This document shows, one piece after another, positions 1-12,349 of a DNA stretch of 64,000 bases. Below the pieces are notes generated by a model. It was given only the letters and a program-made list of their open reading frames with translations, ran no database searches and was not told where the DNA came from. Source of the DNA: Dipteris shenzhenensis (lineage: Eukaryota; Polypodiophyta; Polypodiopsida; Gleicheniales); assembly GCA_047967505.1 (NCBI GenBank), contig CM106540.1, one strand, 5' to 3'. The first letter of the stretch is position 1. The number at the start of each line of letters is the position of its first letter. The translations under genes were made by a program, and so were the position numbers.

Positions 1-43
1 AATGCTATAATGCAACCTCTTGCAAATGCAAAGCCATTTGCAA

Positions 44-47
<4 letters not shown>

Positions 48-79
<32 letters not shown>
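48..79. repeat. (TG)n microsatellite
   Basis: A pure TG/GT dinucleotide run of 32 bases. No gene or element boundary is visible beside it. Confidence 0.95.
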
Positions 80-80
<1 letters not shown>

Positions 81-81
81 C

Positions 82-1060
82 ACTTCTTTTATAAAAGTGT
101 TAGTATAGCATTGCCTAGAAGGAAGTGCTAACAAAAGCTCGAGGTAAACGCATGGATGCACTTCCCAATGTAGATAGAAGTGATGAAAACCATTTATTCG
201 TCGTTAGTCCTTGAGTCTTGAGTCTCAACACCACCCTATTTCAACATCTGCAATATCTGAACTTGGTTCTTGCAGTTGTATTATTTCTTTGCAACTTGCT
301 CCACATGAGGTCTAATTCAGATTCAAATTATGTTGTTGGTTCTTTGAATTATAAGTCAAAGTTTAAGCTATGCATCATTTTAGATAAGATTATTGCTTGA
401 GGAATTAGTTCAATATTGCACTCACCTACAAGTATAATTTTCTCATTCTGTTGAGTTCTGTTTGTTAACATGATGTGGAGATATGAAATGAATATATAAG
501 CTTTTTGAGATGGTGGTTTGTAAAAGTTGAAGAAATTATAGATATGTGAATGTATAATTATCTTGAGAGTCGTAATCTCTATTCCTCGATGATTGTGTAT
601 GATATACTTGTCCAAGTGCAAGTGCTAGCACAATTAATTGTTCTTTTTTAAGGTTTTCCATCTTGATGTGTTATTTAGGCCTTCCATTTCTAATTTGACT
701 TATCTATATTGAAGTTTTAATTTTTTAAATGGTTCAATGAGGTAAATATCTCAATCGCTCTAACATGAGAGAGAGCTGTGTAAGCAAATGCATGTGCACG
801 CACTCCTTCGGTGAGAAGGATACTTTATCCATAGTTAGTTCATGCATCTTGTGTATTGCTCTTATGGCTATTGGTTGTATTGGGAATTGCTCATGGGTTA
901 GAATGCTTATTTTCCATTTATGTTGTAACCTGCCTTTCTAGTGTATGCAAGCATTAAGACCATTGGAAGTGTTAAGTCCATGTTTATAATATTTTGATTG
1001 CAATGCCTAAGCACCCCTTGCACAAGTAGAAGAAGAAGGTATGTTTTCCCAGTTCTTGCA
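82..1060. other. Gene-free AT-rich stretch
   Basis: Only short open frames without family resemblance or consistent coding character occur here. I see no retroelement domain, terminal repeat or RNA gene. Confidence 0.5.
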
Positions 1061-1069
1061 CCACCCGTG

Positions 1070-1490
1070 AGGAAAAGGTGAAATTTTCATGTTGCTGCAA
1101 GACTTTTGCACTACGTAGCGCATTCAGCTCTTCAGGTGATTCCATTCCAGCATCCATCATTGATGCTTTCACCTCTGGTATGAAGAATATCTTGGACAGG
1201 TTCCACGAGCAGTACAGATCAACACATCAGTCTACAGGACATTCTAGCATTGGTGCAGTCATGTCACATTGCACCACCCTTGGATTTAGCTATCACCACC
1301 TTTGATCATCAGATCATTCCTTAGCACGAGGATACCTATGCATGAGTGCCGTCCTACCCTAGTGGACATCATCCATTTCAACCATAGTGCAACCTGGGGA
1401 GACTCAATGTTTTAGCATGCACTTATGGCTATAGTATATAGTCCTTACTTGATGCAGATTAGTGGTTGGATCCAGGACTTCAGGCAATAT
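1070..1490 (+). repeat. Unidentified dispersed repeat, copy A (decayed ORF)
   Basis: About 420 bp is closely similar, in reverse complement, to 56,560-57,000, and its second half also to 58,790-58,945. The shared reading runs through a stretch with the core residues HECxPTLVDII, then FNHSATWGDS, then HALMAIVYSPYLM; copy A has frameshifts and a stop where copy B reads HALMAIV. I do not recognise the protein. Being in at least three places marks it as part of a dispersed element, probably an internal region of an LTR element, but no terminal repeats are visible around this copy. Confidence 0.7.
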
Positions 1491-1494
1491 AGGA

Positions 1495-3110
1495 TTACAC
1501 AATTTTTTGGTATGTGCTTCGATGAGGTGCATGGTTTTCTTTCAGAGCAAGCACACGGGCAGTACGACGATCTGATATGTACTTGATGTTCTTAATTTGA
1601 GCCTTTATAGCATGCTCTGGGGAGAATCTTCTCTTCATATGTCTCAAGTAATGCGAGATTGGAAGGAATGGGCCTTCTTCGAAGGCAAGTGTGGGTGCTT
1701 CTTCAAATCTCACAATAATGGCAAGTACACGTATGTATGTATGCAAACAAATTCAAAGGACACTGACACATTCCAAATGAAGCATGAAAATTTGAACTTA
1801 TGCATGGATACACCCAAAATATATTACAATTCATATCAAATCAACAAGCACATCAACAAAGTGAAAATACCGACAAAAAAATGCAAATCATGTTTGAAAC
1901 AAATCATCTTCACAACACAGATGAAACTACTTGGTTGATCACTACCTATTCTCAAGTAGATGTTGAAAAGTATAGCACAACATACTAATCCATAAAATAA
2001 CTCAGGACTATTGCGGGTGTATGCTTCGAAGGACCTACATATCATGAAGACTTGAACTATAATTCAATAAGTAAGTACCTAGTTTGTTGAATAGTGAGCA
2101 CCAATGGAAATGAGAAGTCACACAACTAAAACTCTTCAAGCAAAGTTGCACTAAGTAGAGAGACAAAGAGATTTAAATGCTTAAGGCAAGCATGTTAGAG
2201 AAAAAACATAAAAAATCCATATGTATAAGGATCTAATAGAGAGTATGAGATGTGTAGAACAAGCCATAGCAACCCTACAATATTATCAATTAAAGCTCTC
2301 AAAACATTAAATAATAAGGAACAAATAGAATATTCCTTTGCCTATCACAAATTTCATGCAATAAGGCACAAAGGGCTCCTGAGATTCCAAGAAAAGTTAT
2401 TACAAAAAAAGGAGGGCATAAATGTAAACGATGACAAAAACAAAGAGTTGCACATGAGCTAGGACTACAACAACCTACCTCATATGTGCATCTATGGACT
2501 ACCACATGGGCAGATATGATCTAATACTGGGCCATGATACATGAATTGGAACATGAATGTGCAAATTAAAAATTACCATACAAGAGATAGATGCTAGATC
2601 CAAAGTATTATTGTAGCTACTAGGGTCACATGATCAAGTCCCAACATAGGTCATTGAAAGTCAATTGTTCAAAGGATCCAAACTTTCCTACACCACATAT
2701 ACGAAATACAAGGAGAAATGTAGGAAAATGCTATATTAGAAGGCAATTGTCTCAAAGCTTGATCTTTACTTTCTAAATCAAAACAATGAACACCTAGAGG
2801 ACCAAGTATAATAACTTTTTTTGCAAAGCACCACAACAATGTACCAAGAACATATTGAATCCCTTACGAGACAAACCCATCTAGTATGTCAAACCCAAAT
2901 CCAATAGAAGTAGTTATAAATTAATGTATTGAGTGCACTTCCAGACTGAAATGGGATAGACCAATGGGTGAAAAGTCCCTCTAGCTCTTCTACCAATGCA
3001 TGGAAGAGGATGATAAGAATGTTCTATGCCTCTCTATACATGCAAGATCCACAAGGGTGAAATAGATGCTATATGTCTATAATGGGAAGTGCTCGTCTGA
3101 TGGTGATAGC
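1495..3110. other. Gene-free stretch
   Basis: AT-rich sequence with short overlapping frames on both strands. Nothing resembles a conserved domain. It lies between the dispersed repeat and the gypsy gag remnant and may be decayed leader or older repeat sequence. Confidence 0.4.
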
Positions 3111-3119
3111 TAGTCTTTT

Positions 3120-3941
3120 ATGTTTATTGAAAAAACCATTATCTTCATCCATAAAGTACAATTCCATGCCACATTAGATATTGAATCCGATCATGCAAAT
3201 CAAGAAAAAAAGTATATTATTTCAAGAATATGCCAGCAGTTTGATAAGGAAATGATCTCCACATATAGTGGTAGATTTTGGCAAACGTTGATCCAATTAC
3301 AGTCCTTAGAGAAATTTAATGAGCGAGATCAACGTAGAAAGTATGTGGCAGGTCTAAAGTCTAAGTTGAGAGCCGAGATTAACATGTTTCATCCTCGCTC
3401 ACTGAGCTCAGCAATTTCTCTTGCAATGAATTGTGAAAGGAAGAATGGGATCCCAAAAGAAGGAAAAGATCCAAAACGGCATGTACCCTTCCATAAGAAA
3501 AAGAGATTTGATAAAAAGCCCTTCTTTAAATCTAAAAATGGTTTTGCTCCACAGAAGACAGATTCTTCTTCGAAACCAAACGGTGGGAATTTTCCAAAGA
3601 AAGAAATAAGGTGTTTCGAATGCAACAATGTGGGACACATAGCCACTGAGTGTCCCGAAAGAAACAAGACCTCGACAGCAAAAGTGCACATGATTGACGA
3701 CGAAGCACCCAAGCAAGAGGGAGGTAAGTATAATTGTCATGCTCTTCTAACGATGAAATGTTTCATTAATGGCAAAGAGGTTGTTATTCTGCATGATGAT
3801 GGTAGTACACATGATTTCATTTTGGAAAGAACCTTAGCAAAGCTAAACCTAGAGTCTTTCCCATCTAACTGTAAGGTCAAAGTTGCTTTGACCAAAACAA
3901 AGTACAATTGTACTAGAGAAGTCAAGAATCTTGAAATCTGA
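3120..3941 (+). pseudogene. gag: Ty3/gypsy gag and start of protease (decayed)
   Basis: The 273-residue frame carries a capsid-like segment (KYVAGLKSKLRAEI near residues 77-90, with the FxxGL-type spacing of gypsy gag), a Lys/Arg-rich linker, and an intact CCHC zinc knuckle CFECNNVGHIATEC near residues 165-178. After about 50 residues there is a retropepsin-like motif, DDGSTHDFI, where gypsy proteases usually read DSGSTHNFI. The frame then stops and no RT follows in phase. This is the nucleocapsid/protease end of a Ty3/gypsy polyprotein from a fragmentary copy. The annotated Met is only the first in the frame and need not be the true gag start. The family call is sound; the lineage is not resolved. 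Confidence 0.8.
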
Positions 3942-4079
3942 TTGGAGGTGGAAAGGACTAGAGTGGGAGATATGTGACCGATGATGTCGCTCATAAATGT
4001 TTATGTGCTCGACTGATCTCCAATTAATTGCTCAGTGATTCTGGTTCCAATCGCCTTCTTAGTTCAAGCTTGTTCAGAT

Positions 4080-4620
4080 TTTCACTTGTTCTCTCTTTCT
4101 TTAAAAAAAAAAAATGCGCTTTCGTTGGTCAGTGGAGTAGGCTCGCACCATAGTCTGCACGTAGAGTCAGAAGTCCAAAATGACTCGCTGGTCGAGACAT
4201 TGCAGGTGACTGTAGGCTCGCAGACAGGCCATCATAAGGCGTGCAAAGGAGAAGCTATGAAGCATAGAGGTGGCTGGGCTGATTGCACTCAATGCTTCTT
4301 CTCTTTTAATGCAAGGAAACGAAAGCGATGCAAACTGGCACGGATTCACGAAGAACTGTGGGTATGCCCTTGATTGTAGGTCTCCACACCGCAGATGGGG
4401 TCGCTCAAAATTTAGATACTTCCAAGGTCTCTAAAAGCGACTGCCAGTGGCGATGGAGACCTGCAGAGGCTGCGCGCGATGGCTGGCAGCAGTGCACACA
4501 ATGCATAAGCTCTTTTTTTGTTAAATGCAACACGGACACGGATGAATGAGCTGGAAGTGGGCTATAGTGGCTACTGTCCGTGATGACAGAGGGCAAGAGA
4601 CTACTTTCCCAAGGTGGCAC
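4080..4620. repeat. Weak ~210-bp tandem similarity
   Basis: Three places (near 4,095, 4,292 and 4,506) share a T-rich tract running into ATGC-rich sequence and similar downstream words such as TGCACTCAATGC / TGCACACAATGC. The spacing is about 200-215 bp. The match is degenerate and could be chance in part. Confidence 0.35.
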
Positions 4621-5055
4621 GATGGAATCTGTGGAATAATGGCATATTTTCTTGAGTTTGCAAGCAGGCAGAAGCTCCCGTCATGAGTCGAGGGCTACTA
4701 CTGACTGTAGGTGTGAGTCTGCATGCAGAATCAAAGGATGATGGCTTGCCCATCAGAGTCCTGTGTCATGGCATGTGGGCAGAGAGAAAGAAGTTAAGGA
4801 CTTTAGACTTTAGTGCTTCCTTGGAGATATATATATATTTTTGAAATGAGGTACAGTAGACGAGGCTTTGTTGGCCTCCAAAACACACTCGCGGCCACTC
4901 TTTTTTTTGAGTTTCTTTTCCCACGACTTCACAGGCTCCGATTATATAAGTACACGTCCTTTTGAATTCTCCGCAAAACTTCTCTTTCCAAGGTGTCTTT
5001 TTCTTCTCACACGAACCATGAGGCAGCCTTCTTACTTCACAAGAGCGTCACCAAA

Positions 5056-5067
5056 GCTCTGATACCA
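5056..5067 (-). promoter_or_regulatory. Primer-binding site (initiator tRNA-Met), minus-strand LTR element
   Basis: Read on the minus strand this is TGGTATCAGAGC, the plant initiator-tRNA-Met primer-binding site used by Ty1/copia and some gypsy elements. It sits one base inside a TG dinucleotide at 5,069 that would be the LTR edge. The element's body would lie at lower coordinates, but no matching pol remains there. Confidence 0.75.
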
Positions 5068-5068
5068 C

Positions 5069-5560
5069 TGAAACCAGAAGGTAATCTTTTCAATACACAA
5101 ATTCACCACATAATCAATTGGAGAAGGAAAAACACAATCACGCTATGAGAGCGACAACAGACTGGGTACAATCTCCCCCCCTAGATGAGTGGCTCATGCT
5201 TCCTCATCTAGAGTATATATGATATTTCATAAAAGCACCAAGGAGCCAAAATCATCCCTCTCATCCAAAAATGAGGGATTTGCTTTACATAGCCATCTTA
5301 GGTCCCAAAATGAATTATGTCCTCAACAAAATATATTGCTCAAACTTGCAATAATAAAACAAATACAAAATTGGCCCATGGCCATATGTAATGCGTTGTG
5401 CGATACCTCGATTGGTACCCTCGCACTAACTCCGATTCTCACTATGAGTTCCATCACCTGTACTCAAGTCGTCGATTATATTAGTTATTTACAATCGATC
5501 GAATGAATCACCGAATCAACCAATCCCAACATAACTGTGCTCAAAGCAAAATAATCAAGC
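5069..5560 (-). mobile_element. Putative 5' LTR of a minus-strand element (far end uncertain)
   Basis: The sequence next to the primer-binding site begins with TG and continues with no coding character. A TATA-like tract (CATATATAC on the minus strand, about 5,213-5,221) lies inside. I found no second copy in the window, so the outer end is a guess; it might extend into the duplicated block downstream. Confidence 0.4.
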
Positions 5561-5562
5561 AC

Positions 5563-6100
5563 AACACCAATAACACTAGCGACATTAGTATTAACATGGA
5601 ATCACCCACAATACCGACCATCTAGCATGGCAAAACACAAGCTAGTCAGGCGTCCCCAACTAACCACACAAAGTATCCACTAGGACCCCCATCGCGTCTG
5701 GTGCACTCCTATGGAGTACTTTGTCATAGTCACACTGGACTAAAATAATAATGTCCAAAGCAAAATATATCAAAAATATAATTTTCGTAACATCATCACA
5801 CCAATTAATCCCAACACAATTGTATGCTTGATATACAGACATCAAAATATACACCTTGCGACCAATTGCAATAACACCAGTAACATAACGACATTAGTAT
5901 TAACATGGAATCACCCACAATTCTAACCATCTAGCCTAGCAAAACACAGGTAACTAGGCATCCCCAACTAAACCCCACAAAGCATCCACTAGGACCCCCA
6001 CCACATCTAGTGTGCTATGGAATACTTTGCTATAGTCACACTTGACCAAAATAAAATAATTTGCATAGCAAAAAATATCAAAAATATAATTTCATAACAT
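5563..6100. repeat. Direct duplication of ~235 bp
   Basis: The block 5,563-5,800 is repeated at 5,870-6,100. Shared words include GACATTAGTATTAACATGG, ATCCACTAGGACCCCC and ATATCAAAAATATAAT. The copies differ by scattered substitutions and small indels. Neither contains coding sequence that I can identify. Confidence 0.8.
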
Positions 6101-6239
6101 GGCCATGCACGAAGAATACCTGAGTCAAAGGAGTTGGCTATATCCAACCATGAGAGCTGGTGTGGTCTTAGAGCTAGAATTGGGTTCCCAAAGGAGGCAA
6201 GCAGAACCATCAACTGTCCAACACGAGCACATAGCATGA

Positions 6240-7095
6240 AAAGAGAGACTCGACCTCGCTATCCTAGGGGTGGAGGTTTATTATTACGCAAAGCCAGAAG
6301 GAAGAACCACTAGTAACTCACTGAGGCATTCTAGAAGACCAGCAACAAGTGATGATCTGTCATGGCAAATAGAGTCTGAGCACTCATTTATAGAGAGTTA
6401 GCTATTTCCTCTATTGATCTTCAAATGAGCATGGGGATTCTGACAATGAAAGAAGAGATAGGCTTCTTTGATACTCAGCTATCTCTCCAAAGGGACAAAT
6501 GTGATCGAGGAAGACTAGCTACTGTAGATGGTCAAAGAATTGAAGCAAGGCATGCTTCTAATGGAGATAGACTCCACTAAGTGCCAAAAACAGTGGACGA
6601 CAAGCAACTAAGGCAATTCGCCCAAGTTGCTCTTTGTATAGATAAAAGGCCTAGGGCATGGAAAGTAGAGGTGAGAGAGAAGTTTGTGGCAAAGGTTTAA
6701 CTTTATTGCGATTAGGGCTAGGACTTCGAGCGGCAGTGGGATGGATTTCCTTCTGGGAATTGGACCAGGGGGTGTGAGAGGCCTCTGGAGCTTTGGAATT
6801 GCCTTCCTTTGAAATTTCCTTGCCTCTTGAAGGTAATCATATTGTAGGGGGAATGGAATGGTCTTTACAAAGAGGAATTACTAAGGTTTTTCCACTATAC
6901 ACAAGAGTGGCGGTTCATGCTTTCCAGTCAATTTGGCAATTTACGGCATAGCACTAGGTCCTTCCCCCAAGATCATCTGTTCATTGGTCATCTCTGCGGG
7001 AAGAACATAAAAATGAATCTCTACCACCTTGCAGACAACAATAAGTTTGAAGTCCACATACCCAATGTACTTAAGATTTGACTGTTGATAACCCA
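6240..7095. other. Decayed sequence, possibly downstream of the minus-strand protease remnant
   Basis: No domain can be named with confidence. On the minus strand it would be the continuation of the gypsy protease at 7,135-7,200, but frames are broken and no RT motif appears. Confidence 0.3.
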
Positions 7096-7099
7096 AACT

Positions 7100-7430
7100 G
7101 AAGCAACATTAAGGTTTAGGGAGGTACCTTTAGCACTTCCCATACCTCGCGGGAGATGAAGTTATGGCTCGCTCCCGGATCCATGAGTGCCTCGACGCTT
7201 GTACTCGGGTGCTACAATAGGACACTCAACCTGGCCGGATCTATCGTTAGTTCATCAATTGGGCCTAGGTGTTCTACTATTGCCTTAAACAAAGCCATTT
7301 ATTTTCATTGTTTGATTTTGGCATTACGTATCTCGCCTTCTTTGATGGTCTGGCATTTCATCCGGGCTACCTCGACCTTGAGCTCCTTTTCTCTGTGTAT
7401 GGCTTGGAGGTTTGTAGAGTGAGTGGACCA
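7100..7430 (-). pseudogene. Ty3/gypsy protease remnant
   Basis: On the minus strand, around 7,140-7,195, the sequence reads ALMDPGASHNFISREVW. This matches the retropepsin active-site region of plant gypsy elements, with the usual ALxDSGASHNFI changed to DPGA. Upstream, a charged stretch (KELKVEVARMKCQTIKEGEI) is broken by stops. It is opposite in strand to the RT-integrase remnant beginning near 7,780, so the two are not one collinear element as they stand. Confidence 0.7.
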
Positions 7431-7779
7431 TAATATCTTTTCAATTTGCTACCATTAAGGTAGCCATCTAGCACCTAGAGTGGCTCTTCGACATGCACCT
7501 TGCGGAGTAATCTCCACTACGCGATAGGGACCCATATCAAGTGGAAAATGAAGACTGAGCAAATTGCAACTCAAAAAGATCTATTCCCGAGCAGCTTCAC
7601 TAAAGATGTTGAAGGGGAAAGAGAACTGGCAGAGACACTAGTCACTATTACATGAATTAGAATTGATTAGTTAGTTCTAGAGCTGACAGAAGAACTCAAC
7701 CTTGGCACGGATAACAAGCCTACAATTGTTGTAGTGAGTGCCAAGCTTTCTTTCAAGAATCTTTAAGTTGTCGAATTGT

Positions 7780-10150
7780 TCACCAGGTACAAATATGTTT
7801 TTATTTGTTGTTATACTGATGTTTGGGGTGTCCCACCATAGTTATGTCAACATAGAATTATGTTGGTAGTAGATGCCAAACCAATCCGGCAAAAAAGATA
7901 TAGAACGAATCCAAATTATGCTAAGTAGGTGAAAGCCGAATTGAATCAACTTCTCCAAATAGGGCTCATTTATGCTATTGATCATAGTGATTGGTTATTT
8001 CCCATTGTTGTCTTGTGAAACAAGAATGGTAAAACTCCGAGTATGTGTGCATTACTAGAAATTGAATGCTCAAACTATTCTTGACCCATTCCTAATACCA
8101 TTCAGAGATGGGATCTTAGATTAGGTTGCAGGACATGAAATGTATCTTTTTATGGAGGGTTATAATGGCTATAATCAAATCATTGTAGCTCCAAAAGATC
8201 AATCCAAGAATGCATTCTCACAGAGTGGGGTGCTTGTGCAGCTCGGATTATGCCTTTTGGATTAAGGAATGTACCATCAACCTTCAAGAAGTTCATGGTA
8301 GAAACTTTCAGGGAATATTTGACCGAGTTCATAGCCATTTATTTCGATAATTTTGTGTATACTCTATAGACAATGATCATCCATGTTTTTTGGAAAAGAT
8401 GTTTTAGCATTGTAGGCAACCAAACATCTCAAGTCATCCATCTAAGAGTGTTTTCTATGTTTGAGTTGGTGTCTTACTTGGGCATGTGATTTCACAAGAT
8501 GGTATCTGAACTGAGCCAAGTAAAATTTGTGCCATTTAGCAAATGCCAAAGCCAATATTTTTTGACCCAACTATGTTCTTTTGTGGGCTTCATCAATTTT
8601 TATGGATGCTTTATAAAAGATTTTGTAAAGATTGTAGCTCTATTATATGAATTGACTAAAGGATGCCAATTTTGAATGGACTTCTGCACCGCCGTCTGAG
8701 GTGTTTCATAACTTAAAAAGTCGAGCGGTAACTACACCCTTTTTGAGGCAACCTTGCTAGGATGCCATTTTTCATGTGCATATTGATGCCTCTAGATATG
8801 CCTTAGGGATTATATTGGCACAACCAGGTCATAGATTACCTGGTGTATTATGCCAGTTGGTTGTTAAAAGCTGTAGAATCTAGCTCTAGTACTACCAAGC
8901 ATGAAGCTCTGGGCATTATCTTCAGTGTGCAAAAATTGTGTCACTATTTGCTTGGAAATCCATTTATTTTCTATGTGGACCATCATGCGTTTGCTCTATT
9001 TGATCAATAAGACTATCATTCAAGGACAACTTGTCCATTGGATGCTCCTTTTATAGTAAGCTTGGTAAAATGCATGTGGGAGCTAATTGCTTGTCTAGGT
9101 TACCTGCATCACAAGATACTCGAGGGGTTGTTACTGAGCTCCTAGATGTCTGGCCTTTTGCAATTGATCACTATGCAAGTGAGTATGCTAATTTGATGGA
9201 CTAGTACTTTCAAGGAACATTTCTAGACAACATGCCAAAAGACAAACACAGGCAGTTTGCATTGAAGGCTTGGAAATTCACTTTGATTGGTGGGCATCTC
9301 TATCGTCAATGTGTAGATGGAGTTCTACGTTGCTGAGCTCACTCGAGTCCATCCGTTGGACACTTCTAAGATATATTGACAGCTCAAAAGGTGTTGCTGG
9401 CAGGGTTATGGTGGGGAACCTTATTTAAGGATCCTCAGACAAAATGTATGCAGTGTGACATATGACAATGCATTGACTGTCTTTTGCCTAACCAATCTAT
9501 GCCATTGCAACCTACTTGTTCTTAGGAAGGATTCCAAAGATGGGGATTGGATTTTGATGCTAGTCCTTTCAAGCTTGCCTTTGCTAGGTTTACATGTAAT
9601 AAATATATTGTACTTGCCACTGATAATGGGCAGAACCTAAGGCACTCTGAGATAAATTGACTTGGAGCACGACCAAATTTGTATTGGAAAATCTCATTTG
9701 CAGGTCTAGATGCCCAATACAACTTGTCACAGTGATCAAGGATCACAAGTCTTCTTGAATGAGATCATGTATTTGCTAAAGGATTAATTTTAAATTTTAT
9801 ACACCATCTCTACAAACTATTATGCCCAAGGCAATGGAGAATTCAAATCTACAAACAAAACTCTCAAGTTGATTTTGACCAAAATAGTGCAATATAGAAC
9901 TGCATTCAAAGTCACCATAAACTTAACTCCATTAAGGATGGCTTTTGGTTTAGAGGCTATGGTACCCTTAGAGGTGGTTGTTCCCGGTCTCCGACAGTTG
10001 AACATCACTTAAATGAGTTTGAGGCAATCAAGAGGTGATTGCATCAGCTAGCCCACCTAGATGAATTGCATCTCTTAGTAGCTTGGTCACAACATGTGAT
10101 TCAAATGAGAAGGAAAGCATGTCATGCATAACATGCATATTGTGCCTAAA
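7780..10150 (+). pseudogene. pol: Ty3/gypsy pol remnant: RT, RNase H, integrase
   Basis: Many stops and frameshifts interrupt a recognisable pol. RT: DAKPIRQKRYRTNPNYAK (near 7,876-7,930), the block TEWGACAARIMPFGLRN (near 8,224), and IAIYFDNFV in place of the YLDDI catalytic box (near 8,335). RNase H: HIDASRYALGIILAQP (near 8,780), KHEALGIIFSVQKL and FYVDHHAF. Integrase: LATDNGQN (near 9,610) and YYAQGNGEFKSTNKTLKL (near 9,820), then the PLEVVVPGLR tail. Order and strand are as expected for Ty3/gypsy. No LTR or PPT can be assigned. It may have inserted into the minus-strand element whose LTR, gag and protease remnants flank it. Confidence 0.85.
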
Positions 10151-10159
10151 CACCTAGAA

Positions 10160-10850
10160 AAAGGAATTTTGGTATAACTATATAATGCCAAGTTGGGACC
10201 CTTGAAAATATATTTAAAACTTGGGTGGAATCGGTCGACAGGTTAACTGATTATTTCTTGGTGGAATTGTACAGCTCAATGATTTACAGGGAGGAGTTTT
10301 CTTTATTGTACAATGGGAAAAAATAAAGCCTTACTGAGTATCAGGTTACTCGATAGATTGAGGCTCAGATACAGGTCTCTCAGTTGATAGTAGTGACTTG
10401 GTTGAACCTTGCATACTAGCAAGCATGCCAATTGGTTCTTTGGTTACAGTGGATGGAGCAACTCACATGCAGACACATGGCAATCCCACCCTTATAAAGG
10501 CATTAATTTCAGCTAATCATGCCAAATATAGTGGTGTTTTGCCAAACCATGCAGCCATTAAGGTGACAAAACATCCATCTTTAGCACTATTCATCATCTG
10601 CACTCAACTCAAGACATTTGCCATCTTTGTCACTCACAATCGCATCCGCCTCCTACTATGTTGCCCTTTGTTGTTGCTCCCATCTCCCTATGTGTTTCCT
10701 TTACCTTTGCTCCCACTTCCACCTTCATTTGTTTCCGTCTGGACCCTATTCCTTACCATGGAGGAATGTGCAGCTCAAATGATCCAATAGAGTGATGACC
10801 ATCTTCTTTGTGGGTTGCCCCCCCTCATCTAATAATAAATTTCATAAACA
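10160..10850. other. Gene-free stretch after gypsy pol
   Basis: Probably 3' non-coding sequence of the gypsy element, then unrelated DNA. A 130-residue Ser/Pro/Leu-rich frame at 10,398-10,790 has no recognisable domain and I do not call it a gene. Confidence 0.4.
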
Positions 10851-10856
10851 AGGTAG

Positions 10857-11643
10857 ATGTTGAAGACCAATCATTTATTACTCGTCGCAAAGCTTCCATG
10901 GATAAAAGTTTGGGATGAAGCCCTTGTAGAAGAGATCCTAGACTTCTATGATGTGAAGGACCACATCCATGGCATATATGTTTGTCTGTCCATGACACTG
11001 TTGGGAGAAGTTTTTCAACTAATAACTCCTGCAACCCTAGGCACATTGGCAGACAATGAAAGGCACGATGATTACTTTGAGGAAGTTACTCATAGTCATA
11101 GGGTATCTAATCACAGCAAGTCCCTTGATGAGGGGTTCTGCACTTTCTATCGTTTCATCTTTGAGTTCATAGGACTGAAGAAGAGCATTGGGTACATGCC
11201 TTACTGATACTTCTCTTGCATGACTGCTACTTATGAGGATGTGCAAGAGATAAACTGGCTGACTACCTTTGATAAAGTGTTCGAGTCACAGCTTAAAGGT
11301 GTTAGCTGGGGCCAAGAACATTGCAAGCTCTAGCCCCATTTGTGCATGTTGCACCACAGGTTGATCTCAGGAGAAGTGCAGTGGCCAAACACTCTCCTTG
11401 CATGTGGCACTGGAGTAGGTCCATCTGGCACAAAGGAGTAGAGTGATGAGGACAAGGAAAGTGACCAGGAGTTAGAAGATAAGGGAGGAGATAATAGTGT
11501 AGTTTCCCCTCCACAGTCTCAAGATTCTAAGTCAGGGTTCACTAGTTTTGACTTGAAAGTCGTGAATAAGCATGATGAGGCCAAGGAAGGCTCTGAGCAG
11601 TGGGAGCAAGAGAAGTATGAAGAGCCTCAACAAAAATCAGAAT
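10857..11643 (+). pseudogene. Unidentified ORF remnant with acidic C-terminus
   Basis: A 116-residue frame (segment KVWDEALVEEILDFYDVKDH near residues 18-37, then VCLSMTLLGEVFQLITP) continues past a stop through ATYEDVQEINWLT to a Glu/Asp/Ser-rich tail ending near 11,643. The first part looks like a folded domain and the tail is low complexity. It recalls, from memory only, extra ORFs carried by large plant retroelements. I cannot name a family. At least two in-frame stops make it non-functional. Confidence 0.4.
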
Positions 11644-11945
11644 AGGGAGTGGGACCATAAGCTGAGCAACAGTTGTAAAAAAAAGTGGTTGCCATAATAT
11701 GGCCAGTTCAACCGCTCTACTCGCAATCAAGTGTTTGATTCTCACAATATAATCCTGAAGAGGCTCAGTGTGTTTCTACTTGACCTCATATAGTTGGTTA
11801 ATAAGATTCCAATTGGGATCTATGGGGGCAAACCCCATTATGAATGACTTTCTCAGTGTATCCCAGTTAATTTTCTCTTCAAGGTTGGTATCCCTTCCAG
11901 CAAAGGTCAGTGTCATTGCCCTCCATTGAAACTCATTGAGTCCTT
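11540..11945 (-). pseudogene. gag: Retrotransposon gag (capsid) remnant
   Basis: On the minus strand the sequence reads QWRAMTLTFAGRD, INWDTLRKSFIMGFAP, and, after a stop, EPLQDYIVRIKHLI. The spacing of W, W, F and the final DYIxRxxxL matches the plant retrotransposon gag domain, where tryptophans precede an (L/I)xxYxxxF-type helix. It has the same orientation as the primer-binding site at 13,745-13,762 and lies downstream of it, so both may belong to one element. Confidence 0.6.
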
Positions 11946-12349
11946 CGAGCTTGAGGTGTCAGTGTGTGTGGGACCATGCACTAAGTGTGAGCTTAAAGTT
12001 GAGATTTTGGATGGGATGGGTACTTGGCGATGTATAATTTTATTGGAAGCACTGTCCTCTAGCTCTAGTTCAAATCCAAACACTCTACCAGACATCAGGT
12101 GCATGTGTTGGTCACCCTAACACGCTACTACAATCAGCCTCAGTCACTCTACGAGGTAGAGGGAGAGGAATTTGAAGTGGAGGCAAAGAGAGCTACACGA
12201 GAGGGGAAAGAAGATGATGGAGAGGACGATGGAGACAAAAGTGGCAATGAACATGATGGATTAGATAGCAATTCTAGTGGATATGGTCATGATGCTAGAG
12301 GTGGTGATGGTTTAAGTGGTGTAGGATTGGAGAGGGGCTAGGATATTGG

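Noticed and set aside
5563-6100. Duplicated block considered as a CRISPR-like or LTR pair
   Set aside because: Only two long units with no spacers or terminal TG...CA ends; a plain direct duplication explains it.
10398-10790. 130-residue frame with a Pro/Leu/Ser-rich C-terminus
   Set aside because: Low complexity, no motif, no homologous copy in the window.
12099-12341. 80-residue acidic Glu/Asp/Gly-rich frame
   Set aside because: Composition-driven (GA-rich DNA). It lies opposite the minus-strand gag region, with no domain.
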